This document shows positions 7,907 to 16,230 of a DNA stretch of 64,000 bases, piece by piece. Position 1 is the first letter of the stretch, and the number at the start of each line of letters is the position of its first letter. Both the position numbers and the translations under genes were made by a program. A model generated the notes under the pieces. The model ran no database searches. It saw nothing but the letters and a program-made list of their open reading frames with translations, and had not been told where the DNA came from. The stretch is from Nocardia asteroides (lineage in GTDB: Bacteria > Actinomycetota > Actinomycetes > Mycobacteriales > Mycobacteriaceae), in the NCBI RefSeq assembly GCF_900637185.1, contig NZ_LR134352.1, positions 5,632,001 to 5,696,000 on the forward strand, in the 5' to 3' direction.

Positions 7907-9097
7907 TCATGACGCGCCCTCCTGCCCGCGACCGGCGCCGACCGTGTTCGGGATGAGCACGCCCGCGGGGTCGGGCAACCGCATGCCGACCACCGCCCCG
8001 ACCTCGCCGGTGTAATGCCCCGGCACGTCGACAGCGATCGCGTCGGGCAGCCCGTCGACGGCCAGCTCGACCCGGGTGGACGCGCCGCGCCACACCACGC
8101 TCGCCACGGTCGCCCGCAGCGCGTCCCGCTCGCCCGGCTTACCGAGCGTGATGGTGTGCGGCCGGATGCACAGCAGGGCCGCGTCGCCGGGCGCCCAGTC
8201 GGCCAGGCCGACGCCGGGTTTCGGCGCGTGCGCCCGCAGGGTACTGGTGCCCGCGGTGACCAGCGCCGCGGTGCCGGAGACGTGATTCACGGTGCACGGC
8301 ACCAGGTTCGCGCCGCCGAGGAACGCGGCGGTGAACTCGGTGGGCGGACGCTGCCAGAGGTTCTCGGCGGTGTCGATGTCGACCAGCCGGGCCTCCCGCA
8401 TCACCGCGATCCGGTCGGCCAGCGCCAGCGCCTCGGCCTGATCATGGGTGACATACAGCATCGCGGTGTCGGGCAACGCTGTGCGCAACTGCTGCAGCTC
8501 CCCGAGCATCGAGTGCCGCAGCTGCGCGTCGAGCGCGGCCAGCGGCTCGTCGAGCAGCAGCACGCGCGGCCGGATGGCCAGCGCGCGGGCGATGGCCACC
8601 CGCTGCTGCTGACCACCGGACAGCTCGCGCGGCAGCCGCCGGGCATAGCCGTCCATGCCGACCATCGCCAGCGCCTCGACGACCCGCGCGCCGATCTCGG
8701 CCCGCGGCACCCGCTGCGACTTCAGCCCGAACGCGACATTGTCGTGCACGCTCATGTGCGGGAACAGCGCGTAGGACTGGACCACGACCCCGATCCCACG
8801 CTTGGCGGGCGACAGTCCCGTAACATCGCGCCCGCTCAGCCGGACCGTGCCCGAGGTGGGCCGGACAAACCCGGCCAGCGCCTTGAGCGCGGTCGACTTG
8901 CCCGACCCGCTCGGGCCGAGCAGCGCGACGGTCTCGCCGACGGCGACGCGCAGCGTGAAATCGGTCAGCGCGACCGCGGCCTTGCGGCCCCTGCCGTAGC
9001 TGACCCCGACCCGGTCGAACACGATCGCCGGCTCGTTCGTCGCCGTCCCGGTGGGGGCGGCGGTGGCGGACTTCGTACCGAGGTCACCGTCGGACAT
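7907..9097 (-). CDS. phosphonate-type ABC transporter ATP-binding protein
   Basis: A 396-residue cytoplasmic ATPase driving uptake through the two downstream permeases. The Walker A is GPSGSGKST, the Q-loop QSYALFPHMSVHDNVAFGL, the signature LSGGQQQRVAIARAL, the Walker B LLLDEPLAALD and the switch His YVTHDQAEA. After residue ~240 comes a TOBE-type regulatory domain (LCIRPHTITLG), as in the PotA/PhnT group. ATG 9097 has GAGGAG upstream. It starts 28 bases after the binding-protein stop. The operon context points to 2-aminoethylphosphonate; by sequence alone it could equally serve spermidine/putrescine- or iron-type substrates. Confidence 0.9.
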   Translation of the reverse strand: MSDGDLGTKSATAAPTGTATNEPAIVFDRVGVSYGRGRKAAVALTDFTLRVAVGETVALLGPSGSGKSTALKALAGFVRPTSGTVRLSGRDVTGLSPAKRGIGVVVQSYALFPHMSVHDNVAFGLKSQRVPRAEIGARVVEALAMVGMDGYARRLPRELSGGQQQRVAIARALAIRPRVLLLDEPLAALDAQLRHSMLGELQQLRTALPDTAMLYVTHDQAEALALADRIAVMREARLVDIDTAENLWQRPPTEFTAAFLGGANLVPCTVNHVSGTAALVTAGTSTLRAHAPKPGVGLADWAPGDAALLCIRPHTITLGKPGERDALRATVASVVWRGASTRVELAVDGLPDAIAVDVPGHYTGEVGAVVGMRLPDPAGVLIPNTVGAGRGQEGAS

Positions 9098-9125
9098 CGT
9101 CAACTCCTCTCCCGCGCAGCCTGAT

Positions 9126-10172
9126 TCAGCTGCCGGTGGCCTTCTGGTAGGCGGCCAGGTCGGCGTCGAGATCGGTGAGCACCGCGTTCCAGTCGACCGG
9201 GACGACCTCTACCCCGCGCAGGGTCGCGGCCGGTCCGCCGTCGGCGGGGGCCGGCACATCGGTGCGCGGCGAGACGGCGAACGCCTCGGGGCCCAGCTCG
9301 GCCTGCGCGTCGATGGCGAGCAGGAAGCTCATCAGCTCGGTGGCTTCGTCCTTGTGCGGGGCGCCCTTGGCCAGGCCCATCACGTACGGCACCGACACGG
9401 TGGACCGCTTGCCCGCCGCGGCGGGGAAGAACACGTCGAACTTCGAGCCCTTCTCCTTGACCGTGGTCAGGTTCATCTGGACGTCGCCGTTGGCGATGAG
9501 CAGCTCGCCCTTGTCGACCTTGGCCTGCAGCTTGCCGGTGGACGAGGACGGGCCGACATTGTTGGCCTGCAGCGCGGCCAGGTAGTCCAGCGCGCCCTGC
9601 TTGCCGCGCAACTGCTGCAACAGCACCAGCACCGCGGTGCCGTCACCGGCCTGGCCGGGAGTGGAGTACTGCAGCTTTCCCTTGTACTCCGGCTTCAGCA
9701 GGTCGTCCCAGGTGAGCGCGGCGGACTCGACCGACGGGTTGGCGATGAAGCACAAATAGTTGTTGGCCAGGGTGACGTAGGTGCCCTCGGCATCCTTGTC
9801 GGTGGCCGGGATCGCGGCGGTGTCGATGCCGCTGGGCTGCAACAGCCCCGACTGCTTGGCCTTCTGGATGAACGGCGGCAGGGTCACCACCACGTCGGCC
9901 TGCGGGTTGGACTGCTCCTTGTCGACCCGGTTGACGACCTCGCCGGACCCGGCCTCCACCAGGTTGACCGCGATGCCGGTCTGTTCGGTGAACTCCGCGA
10001 AGCGGTTCTTGTACCAGCCGCCGACACCGTCGGCGGAGTACACGGTGACGGTCTTGCCGCCGGTGGATTCGGTGCCGGTGCCGCCGCAGGCCGCGGTGAA
10101 CGCGACGGCGGTGACGCCGGCCAGCAGCAGCGCGACCCTGGACAGGCGGCGCGCGGTGAGGGAAGTACGCAC
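9126..10172 (-). CDS. phosphonate-type ABC transporter substrate-binding lipoprotein
   Basis: A 348-residue extracellular solute-binding protein. The N-terminus is a lipoprotein signal: basic RRLSRVALLLAG, hydrophobic core, then TAAC with the lipidated Cys at residue ~29, close to the lipobox consensus. The mature part has the class II binding fold (VTVYSADGVGGWYKNRF; SNPQADVVVT; WDDLLKPEYKGKLQYSTP; VPYVMGLAKGAPHKDEA). This pattern is shared by iron- and aminoethylphosphonate-binding proteins. The flanking phosphonatase-like gene favours the phosphonate. The start is GTG 10172 with a weak ribosome site. It follows the hydrolase stop by 73 bases. Confidence 0.87.
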   Translation of the reverse strand: MRTSLTARRLSRVALLLAGVTAVAFTAACGGTGTESTGGKTVTVYSADGVGGWYKNRFAEFTEQTGIAVNLVEAGSGEVVNRVDKEQSNPQADVVVTLPPFIQKAKQSGLLQPSGIDTAAIPATDKDAEGTYVTLANNYLCFIANPSVESAALTWDDLLKPEYKGKLQYSTPGQAGDGTAVLVLLQQLRGKQGALDYLAALQANNVGPSSSTGKLQAKVDKGELLIANGDVQMNLTTVKEKGSKFDVFFPAAAGKRSTVSVPYVMGLAKGAPHKDEATELMSFLLAIDAQAELGPEAFAVSPRTDVPAPADGGPAATLRGVEVVPVDWNAVLTDLDADLAAYQKATGS

Positions 10173-10245
10173 GATGACAGCAACTTTCGTGTGGAAGCCG
10201 AGGGAAATCGAAGGGACGGTGGATCGAAGGGAGATCGTGGCGCGC

Positions 10246-10929
10246 TCAGGCGGCCAGCACCAGCGCGGGGAACTCCGTGACCGAGGTGACGACGTGGGTG
10301 GCGCCCGCGGCCCACAGCTGGTCGGCGGTGTGCGCGCCGGTCAGCGTGCCCGCGACGACCCGCGCGCCCGCCGCACGGCCGGTGGCGATATCGCTGGTGG
10401 TGTCGCCGAGCACGGCGATCCGGTCGACCGCGTCGGCGCGCAGGCGCAGCGCGGCGGTGAGAACCAGGTCCGGGTAGGGGCGGCCACGTCTGGCGTCGGC
10501 CGGGGCCAGGGTCAGGTCGGCCAGGTCGTCCCAGCCCAGCGCGGCCAGCAGCTTGTCCTGGGTGGGACGGCTGAACCCGGTGGTCAGCGCGACCCGCACG
10601 CCCGCCTCGCGCAGCGCGGTGATCGCCTCGGCGGCACCGGGGATCGGGGCGATGTCGGCTTCTTCGATGAGGGCGTCGTAGGCGTCCTCGAAGGCGAGAT
10701 TGGCTGTCTGCGCGGTCTTCTCGTCGCCGAGCAGGGCCCGGAACACCGCGATCTTGGATTGGCCCATGGTGTCGAGGACATAGCGGCGGGCCGCGTCGCG
10801 GCGCGGACCCTCGGGCTCGATCCCGGCGGCGGTGGCCGCGGCCTCGAAGGCGCGCAGCACCAGTCCACCGTCGGCGACGGTGGTGCCTGCCATGTCGAGG
10901 ACGGCGAGCTGAATAGTGTTGTCGGGCAT
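10246..10929 (-). CDS. phosphonatase-like HAD hydrolase
   Basis: A 227-residue HAD-superfamily enzyme close to phosphonoacetaldehyde hydrolase (PhnX), which splits the C-P bond to acetaldehyde and phosphate. Motif I is LDMAGTTVADG with the nucleophile Asp12. MGQSK at 55-59 places a Lys where PhnX uses its Schiff-base lysine. Motif II is LTTGFSR, and motif IV is LGDTTSDIATG. It resembles the family known as TIGR03351 (phosphonatase-like hydrolase), whose substrate is less certain than that of PhnX. The start ATG 10929 is eight bases after the FAD-oxidoreductase stop, so the two are translated together and probably form consecutive steps. Confidence 0.85.
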   Translation of the reverse strand: MPDNTIQLAVLDMAGTTVADGGLVLRAFEAAATAAGIEPEGPRRDAARRYVLDTMGQSKIAVFRALLGDEKTAQTANLAFEDAYDALIEEADIAPIPGAAEAITALREAGVRVALTTGFSRPTQDKLLAALGWDDLADLTLAPADARRGRPYPDLVLTAALRLRADAVDRIAVLGDTTSDIATGRAAGARVVAGTLTGAHTADQLWAAGATHVVTSVTEFPALVLAA

Positions 10930-10937
10930 GGTCTTCC

Positions 10938-12065
10938 TCACAGTCCGAGGTGGTCGGCGGTCTGCTCGCCGAGGGCGGGGCCCAGGGTCATGCCGCGACC
11001 ACCGGGGCCGGTGACGACCCAGACGTTGGTGTCGGCACGCACCCGGGTGACGAGGGCGTCGGGGTCGACGGATTGGCTGTACACACCGGCCCAGCGCCGC
11101 ACGATCGGCGGCAGCTTCCGGCCGAGCAGTTCCTCGGTGACCTCGGTGAGGTGCTCGTAGGGCGCCTCGTCCACATCGAAGGCGAACGGTTCGGCGTACT
11201 CGTGGGTGTCGCCGATGGTGAGACCGCCGTGCAGGCGCTGCACGCACAGCAGCTGCATCTTGTGCTCGGCGGCGGTGGCGGTCTGGGACTGTTCGGCGGC
11301 CAGCGCGTCGACCTCGGCCCCGGCGAACCCGGGGTAGTAGCGGAAGCTGTCGCCGTCGGCGATCGCGGTGGTGAGCGGTTCACCCAGCGGCGCGGTCTGC
11401 ATCATCTGCAACCGCACCCGGCGCACCGGCAGGTCACCGGCCAGTTCCCGGGTGAGTCCGGAATGGGCGGCGCCCGGGCAGTGCACCACCAGATCGGCCT
11501 CGTGGCGGCGGCCGTGGTCGTCGACCACGACGGCGCCGGAGCCGGTGTCGGCTACCGAGCGAGCCTCGGTGCCCTCGTGGAAGGTGTAGCGCCCGCTGCT
11601 CGCCATGTGCGCGCGCAACGCGGGCAGCGCCTGACGCGACTCCACGACCGCATCGGCCGTGCAGTGCAGTCCGGCCAGGAAGGTCCCGCGCAGCGCGGGA
11701 TTGAGCGCGCGCACCGCGTCGGGCTCGAGCAGGTCGAAACCGCGGTCGGTCGCGGTGGGTCCGGCCACGGCGGCCTCGGCGACGGCGAGTTCGGCGGGCG
11801 TGCGCACCAGGGTGATCGAGCCTGCGGGCCGGAAGCCGATTCCGGCGACCCGCCCGCCGATCTCCGCCCACAGCTCCCGCGAGCGCAGCGTCAGCTCGAG
11901 CTCCCCCGCCGCCCGGCCGGAGACCCAGACCAGACCGAAGTTGCGCACCGTGGCACCGCGCGCCTCCCGCTCGCGTTCGAGCTGGACGACCTGGTGGCCG
12001 CGGGCGATCGCCGCCCAGGCATGTGCGGTGCCGAGTATCCCGCCACCGATGATGACCAATCGCAT
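10938..12065 (-). CDS. FAD-dependent amine oxidoreductase of the phosphonate locus
   Basis: A 375-residue glycine oxidase/DAO-type flavoenzyme. The N-terminal dinucleotide fold is VIIGGGILGTAHA (residues 4-16) with the ribose-binding Glu in QLEREREA. ATVRNFGLVW follows at ~38-47. The C-terminal FAD-binding segment is WVVTGPGGRGMTLGP. It resembles the family called TIGR03364, seen beside phosphonatase-like hydrolases. The likely reaction is oxidative deamination of 2-aminoethylphosphonate or an N-alkyl derivative to phosphonoacetaldehyde, replacing the transaminase PhnW, which is absent here. That reaction is inference from context. It is the first gene of the operon, divergent from the GntR gene. 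Confidence 0.83.
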   Translation of the reverse strand: MRLVIIGGGILGTAHAWAAIARGHQVVQLEREREARGATVRNFGLVWVSGRAAGELELTLRSRELWAEIGGRVAGIGFRPAGSITLVRTPAELAVAEAAVAGPTATDRGFDLLEPDAVRALNPALRGTFLAGLHCTADAVVESRQALPALRAHMASSGRYTFHEGTEARSVADTGSGAVVVDDHGRRHEADLVVHCPGAAHSGLTRELAGDLPVRRVRLQMMQTAPLGEPLTTAIADGDSFRYYPGFAGAEVDALAAEQSQTATAAEHKMQLLCVQRLHGGLTIGDTHEYAEPFAFDVDEAPYEHLTEVTEELLGRKLPPIVRRWAGVYSQSVDPDALVTRVRADTNVWVVTGPGGRGMTLGPALGEQTADHLGL

Positions 12066-12083
12066 GCACCGATGGTGGCAAAT

Positions 12084-12093
12084 GGTCTAGACC
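12084..12093. promoter_or_regulatory. GntR/HutC-type operator 1
   Basis: GGTCTAGACC is a perfect 10-base palindrome and contains GTnTAnAC, the HutC-subfamily half-site arrangement. It lies 18 bases upstream of the FAD-oxidoreductase ATG (minus strand), where a bound repressor would block expression of the phosphonate operon. It is paired with a second copy 47 bases away, centre to centre. Confidence 0.6.
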
Positions 12094-12130
12094 GATAGGT
12101 GTGGGCTGCGCGAACGCTACGTTAACTTTT

Positions 12131-12140
12131 GGTATAGACC
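12131..12140. promoter_or_regulatory. GntR/HutC-type operator 2
   Basis: GGTATAGACC, flanked as TTTTGGTATAGACCAATCC, is a near-palindrome also containing GTnTAnAC. It lies 21 bases upstream of the gntR ATG, suited to autoregulation. With operator 1 it gives one site per divergent gene in a 96-base gap. Confidence 0.6.
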
Positions 12141-12161
12141 AATCCGGGTAGGCTGGGCGGC

Positions 12162-12884
12162 ATGGAAGCCCCGCACACGACGCGCGTCCCGAAGGTGTTC
12201 CTGGTTCGCACCGAAATCGACGCCATCCTGGCCGATCTCGGCGAAGGCGATCCCGTTCCGTCCGAACGCGAGCTCGCCACCCGCTTCGGCGTCGCCAGGG
12301 AGACGGTGCGCCAAGCGCTGCGCGAGCTACTGGTGGCGGGCCGGATCCGGCGCCACGGCCGGGGCACGGTGGTCTCCCGCCCCAAACTCACCCAGCCACT
12401 GTCGCTGCGCTCCTACACCGAGGGCGCGATCAGCCTCGGCCGCACGCCGGGCCGCATCGTTGTCGGCTGGGAGGACATCGCCGCCGACGGGGCGACAGCC
12501 GCCGACCTCGAACTCGAAGCGGGCGCGCCGGTGATGCACCTGGAACGGGTACTGCTCGCCGACGGCGAACGCATCGGCCTGGAGAGCACGTATCTGCCGC
12601 TGCCCCGATTCGCCGGGCTGCGCGACGGCTACGACCCCACCACCTCGCTGTACGCCGCGATCCGCGCCACCGGCATCACCTTCGCCGGCGCGCGGGAACG
12701 CATCGAGACGGTGCTGGCGGCGCCGAGGGAAGCGGGGTTGCTCGAATGCACCACCGCGCTGCCGATGTTGCTGTTGCATCGGCGCAGTGTCGACGCCGAC
12801 GGCGCACCCATCGAACGGGTGCGGTCGCTGTACCGGGGTGACCGCGTCGCCTTCGAGGCGAGGCTGTCACCCGAGCACGCGTGA
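12162..12884 (+). CDS. GntR-family (HutC/PhnF subfamily) regulator
   Basis: A 240-residue regulator. Residues ~10-70 are the GntR winged helix (GDPVPSERELATRFGVARET, then VRQALRELLVAGRIRRHGRG). Residues ~90-235 form a UTRA ligand-binding domain of the HutC subfamily (LHLERVLL-type strand VMHLERVLLADGERIGLEST; LLLHRRSVDADG). The family typically represses transport and catabolic operons and is released by the substrate or a breakdown product. It is divergent from the phosphonate operon with two matching palindromes between, so a phosphonate or aldehyde inducer is the simplest reading. ATG 12162 is the only good start. Confidence 0.93.
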   Translation: MEAPHTTRVPKVFLVRTEIDAILADLGEGDPVPSERELATRFGVARETVRQALRELLVAGRIRRHGRGTVVSRPKLTQPLSLRSYTEGAISLGRTPGRIVVGWEDIAADGATAADLELEAGAPVMHLERVLLADGERIGLESTYLPLPRFAGLRDGYDPTTSLYAAIRATGITFAGARERIETVLAAPREAGLLECTTALPMLLLHRRSVDADGAPIERVRSLYRGDRVAFEARLSPEHA

Positions 12885-12888
12885 GTTC

Positions 12889-13332
12889 CTACTGCTCCGG
12901 CAGCCTGCGCCTGCCGCCCGCCACGTCGGTCACCAGATCGGTGTAGCCGTCGACCAGCTCGGCCAGGTGGTACCAGTGCTTGTGCGTGCTGTCGCTGCGC
13001 GCGCCGTCGAGATCGATCGCCTGGTTGGCGTCGACCCAGCTACGGGCCATCCGGTCGACGACGGCGCCGAGGCTCTCGGTGTGCAGCGACGCTCCGTTGC
13101 GGTGCAACGGGATCTCCTGCACGATCCAGTCGTTGATGTCGTCGACGAGTTCGCTGCGACGGCAATCGATCTCGGCGATCAACGCGGCGTCGCGCACCTG
13201 CGCCCGCCGTTCGTGCAGTTCGGCGAGCGCGTGCGCCGACCGCAACAATTCTCGATCCTGAAAACGCCTGCCCTGGAATGCGCACAACAATTGCGGCGCA
13301 GTCGGCAGTACCCCCATCACCGGCGCGCTCAT
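12889..13332 (-). CDS. DUF4254 family protein (copy 1)
   Basis: A 147-residue mostly helical protein of unknown function. The DUF4254 pattern is readable: ELHERRAQVRDAALIAEIDC, then DDINDWIVQEIP, SLGAVVDRMARSWVDANQA and HLAELVDGYTDLVTDV. There is no signal peptide or membrane segment. DUF4254 genes occur near glycosyltransferase or natural-product genes in various bacteria, but no activity is established to my knowledge. It is convergent with gntR (gap four bases). A second, diverged copy lies at 17176-17667. The start is assumed at ATG 13332; no strong ribosome site is seen. Confidence 0.75.
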   Translation of the reverse strand: MSAPVMGVLPTAPQLLCAFQGRRFQDRELLRSAHALAELHERRAQVRDAALIAEIDCRRSELVDDINDWIVQEIPLHRNGASLHTESLGAVVDRMARSWVDANQAIDLDGARSDSTHKHWYHLAELVDGYTDLVTDVAGGRRRLPEQ

Positions 13333-13674
13333 CGCAACGCCCCGAATTCACCCGACACCCAAGATTTGTGTACCAACATGATTGGCTCTCGATTCGGTTA
13401 TCCCGGTCTTCTGTTCGGATTGCTCGCAACCAGGCTATCTGGATCATGCTCGCTCCCACAGCGAAACGCAAGATTGCGTTGTCAGCCTTGCGGTAAAGCC
13501 GCCCTGACAGAACCCACGCTCACATCCGCACGGCGGCAAGGCGTTACGCGGTAGCCGAGCCACCGCCGACCATCGGTTATGCGTCCGAACCTGACCTATC
13601 GGCCGATCGCGTGACATCGGCGTCGCACAGCGCAATAATGCGTTCACGAAGCGCGCCACAGGCGAAGGGGAACC
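13333..13674. other. 342-base intergenic region upstream of the broken XRE gene
   Basis: The gap between two divergent genes is less GC-rich than its surroundings and has no convincing frame. Small palindromes are visible: ACGCA-AGAT-TGCGT in 13468-13485 and CGCA-ATAA-TGCG near 13629-13640, close to the XRE start. GCCTTGC and GCAAGGC lie further apart between 13489 and 13545. These may be regulator sites or remains of a promoter. No RNA gene was recognised. Confidence 0.4.
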
Positions 13675-14537
13675 ATGGCAGGCAAGCGCACGACACTGAC
13701 CGTCCGGCTACGCAGGCTCGCCGCCATGCTGCGCGAGTTGCGGGAAAGCGCGGGGCTGAGCAAGGAAGACGTCAGCGCACGCACCGGCATCAACGTGACG
13801 ACGCTGTATCGCATCGAAATGGCGCAGGCCCGCCCGCAACGCCGCACCCTCGGCGCGATGCTCGACCTGTATCAGGTCACCGACAAAACGCGCGAAGAAG
13901 CGCTGAGCCTGCTCTCCGACGCGCTCAAACCCGGTATGTCGCACGCCTACGAGGGCGCGGTGTCCGACGTCTACGCCACCTACATCAACTTCGAGGCCGA
14001 AGCGCTGTCGGCGCGGCAATATCAGACGTCGACGGTGCCCGGCCTGCTGCAGACCTACGAGTACGCGGCCGCCGTGATCGACACCTCGATGCCGCGGCTG
14101 GACGCGGCGACCATGAGAGCAGGGCCAAGGCGCGGATGGATCGCGCGGTCAACCTGTCCAAGGAGGACCCGCTGGAGTTGTGGGTCGTGATGGACGAGGC
14201 GGCCATCCGCAGGGTCGTCGGCGGGCCGGCGGTGATGGCGGGCCAGCTCGACCGGTTGATCACCGAGACCAAGCGCAAGAACGTGATCCTGCAGATCCTG
14301 CCCTTCGACGCGGGCGCGCACCCCGGCATGGCCGGTTCGTTCACGCTGCTGGATTTCCGCAATCCGGTCGACCCCGAACTGGTGTACGTGGAGAGCCTGG
14401 CCATCGACACCCTGGTCGAGGGCCACTCCGAGATCCGCCGGTTCGGCGTGATCTTCGACCAGCTGCGCGCGATGGCGCTGAGCCCGCGGGACTCGGCGGT
14501 GCTGCTGGCCGAGGCGCGCGCCGCGATCGCTCAGTAG
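13675..14537 (+). pseudogene. XRE-family DUF5753 regulator, interrupted by a frameshift
   Basis: This is a helix-turn-helix regulator of the actinomycete type that carries a C-terminal DUF5753 domain. The N-terminal part (13675 to ~14112) reads the HTH (LRELRESAGLSKEDVSARTG) and QYQTSTVPGLLQTYEYA, the DUF5753 entry. At about 14113 the frame changes: the same family continues only in the frame one base earlier (ESRAKARMDRAVNLSKEDPL to LAEARAAIAQ, stop 14537). One base appears missing near 14112-14116. As written the first frame ends at 14190 after 171 residues. It is either a real inactivating mutation or a sequencing error. No DUF397 partner is present. Confidence 0.75.
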
Positions 14538-15349
14538 CGGCTGGCGCGGCGGTACCCGACCACCGCCGGCACCGCGAACACCACGAGGGCGCCCAGCGAC
14601 CACGCCAGCGTCGCCAGCAGCGGCCCGCGCACCGGACCGCCGAGGGCGAGCCCGCGCATCGTGTCGACCGCGTGGGTCAGCGGGTTGTGCGCCACCAAGG
14701 GGCGCGCCCAGTCCGGATAGGCCGACACCGGGACGAAACCGCTGCTGAAGAACATCAGCAGCGACGAGCCGAGCGAGATGACCTCGACCAGTGTCGTTTT
14801 CGCGGTGTACACCGCCAGCGCGGTCACCATGGTCGCGAAGCCGAGCCCATAGATCAGCGGGACGGCGAACAGGGCAAGCGCGGCGAGTGGGCCCTGGGTG
14901 AAGCGGAAGCCGAGCACCGCCCCCACCGCGAAGATCGCCAGCGTGCACACCGTGATCCGCGCGCATTCGGCGAGCACCCGCGACAGCAGGCCGGAGGCGC
15001 GATGCACCGGCAGCACCCAGAACCGGGCGAGCAGCCCTTCCTCGCGTTCCCGGCCCAGGGTCACCACGCCCGCCAGTGAACCGGACATCACGCTCACCAG
15101 CGACACCATCGGCACCGAGCCGTAGAGCGCGTCGGCCTCGGCGAAGGCCGAGACCTGCTTGCCGAGCACGGAGTTCAGCATCACCAGCAGCAGGCCGGGG
15201 AACACCAGGGCCTGCATCACCGTCAGCGGGTCGCGGTACCAGCGCCGCAGCAGCCGCTCGGTCTGGATCATGGCCTGCGGCAGCAGCAGCCACAGCGTCT
15301 CGGTGTGGCGGGTCACCCTGGGCAGGGGGGTGCGCGTGGACGTGGTCAT
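14531..15349 (-). CDS. ABC-2 type transporter permease B
   Basis: A 272-residue integral membrane protein of the ABC-2 (DrrB-like) export family. About six helices are visible, e.g. VMQALVFPGLLLVMLNSVL and ITVCTLAIFAVGAVLGF. The family segment GREREEGLLARFWVLPVHR precedes the third helix, and the C-terminal part is YPDWARPLVAHNPLTHAVDTM. The ATG at 15349 overlaps the stop of the upstream permease by four bases (ATGA), so the two are coupled and likely a heterodimer. No ATP-binding subunit is encoded in this operon or window for it. Its stop overlaps the 3' end of the broken XRE gene by seven bases. Confidence 0.88.
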   Translation of the reverse strand: MTTSTRTPLPRVTRHTETLWLLLPQAMIQTERLLRRWYRDPLTVMQALVFPGLLLVMLNSVLGKQVSAFAEADALYGSVPMVSLVSVMSGSLAGVVTLGREREEGLLARFWVLPVHRASGLLSRVLAECARITVCTLAIFAVGAVLGFRFTQGPLAALALFAVPLIYGLGFATMVTALAVYTAKTTLVEVISLGSSLLMFFSSGFVPVSAYPDWARPLVAHNPLTHAVDTMRGLALGGPVRGPLLATLAWSLGALVVFAVPAVVGYRRASRY

Positions 15350-16230
15350 CCGCGCCGCCGGACCGCACGGGACCAGGCCAGTGCGCCGCAGCCGAGCAGC
15401 AGGCCGAGCGCCCAGGCCAGGCCGGGACCGAGGGTGGCGAGGTCGACCGCGCCCGCGTCGCCGGTGGCGTCGCCCGCCAGTGCCCGCAGCCCGTCGACGA
15501 AGCGCGACACCGGCTGATGCCGCGCGTAGCCCTGGACCCAGCCGGGGAACTGGCCGGCCGGGGCGAAGCCGGTGGACACCATGCCGAACAGCAGCTGGGG
15601 CAGCACCAGCACCTGGGTGGTCGCCTCGGGACTGCTCGACACACTGCCGAGCAGATCGGCGCCACAGCACAGCGCGAGGGCGACCAGCATCGCCAGCCCG
15701 ACGAACCCCACGGTGTGCCACCAGGTTCCGTAAAAGCGGAAGCCGATCACCAGGCCGCAGGCCAGTGCCCCGGCCACCGCGACCGCCGAACGCTGTGCGG
15801 CGGCGGTGATCCTGGCCGCGGCGGGCAGCCAGCGCGGCATCGGCAGGGTGGCGAACCGCGCGTCGAGGCCGTCGCGGGCGTCGGTGGCCGAGCGGTGGGC
15901 GGCGGCGATGGCGCAGAACGAGATCGCCTGCAACACGATCATCGGCATCAGGAATTGCGCGTAACTACTCAGCCCGTGCCCGTACGCGCTCATCACCAGG
16001 TTCAGCGGCACGTAGAAGCCGAGGGTGAACACCACGGGCGCCAGGGCCGCGGTGACGATCTCCCCCGTGCGCCAAGACGGCCGGATCAATCGCCCGGCGA
16101 GCACCACCCACTGGGACACCACCGAGATCGCCGGCTCGTCCCGGGGCCCGGCGACCGGTTCGGCCGAAATCTGCACCGCCCCATGGTGCGTGACGGGCTC
16201 GGCGCGCGCACGGTATCCGGCCGAGTTCAC
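15346..16230 (-). CDS. ABC-2 type transporter permease A
   Basis: A 294-residue ABC-2 membrane protein, paralogous to permease B. Helices include VVFTLGFYVPLNLVMSAYG and TVGFVGLAMLVALALCC. The family pattern RDGLDARFATLPMPRWLPA and WVQGYARHQPVSRFVDGLRAL matches DrrB/DrrC-like exporters of lipids, glycopeptidolipids and drugs. The GTG at 16230 overlaps the thioesterase stop by four bases (GTGA). With the overlap to permease B this makes a tightly coupled trio. The missing ATPase must be supplied from elsewhere or has been lost. Confidence 0.86.
   Translation of the reverse strand: MNSAGYRARAEPVTHHGAVQISAEPVAGPRDEPAISVVSQWVVLAGRLIRPSWRTGEIVTAALAPVVFTLGFYVPLNLVMSAYGHGLSSYAQFLMPMIVLQAISFCAIAAAHRSATDARDGLDARFATLPMPRWLPAAARITAAAQRSAVAVAGALACGLVIGFRFYGTWWHTVGFVGLAMLVALALCCGADLLGSVSSSPEATTQVLVLPQLLFGMVSTGFAPAGQFPGWVQGYARHQPVSRFVDGLRALAGDATGDAGAVDLATLGPGLAWALGLLLGCGALAWSRAVRRRG

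Noticed and set aside
14090..14140. Programmed ribosomal frameshift in the XRE/DUF5753 gene
   Set aside because: No slippery heptamer, downstream pseudoknot or Shine-Dalgarno-like stimulator is visible; mutation or sequencing error is simpler.
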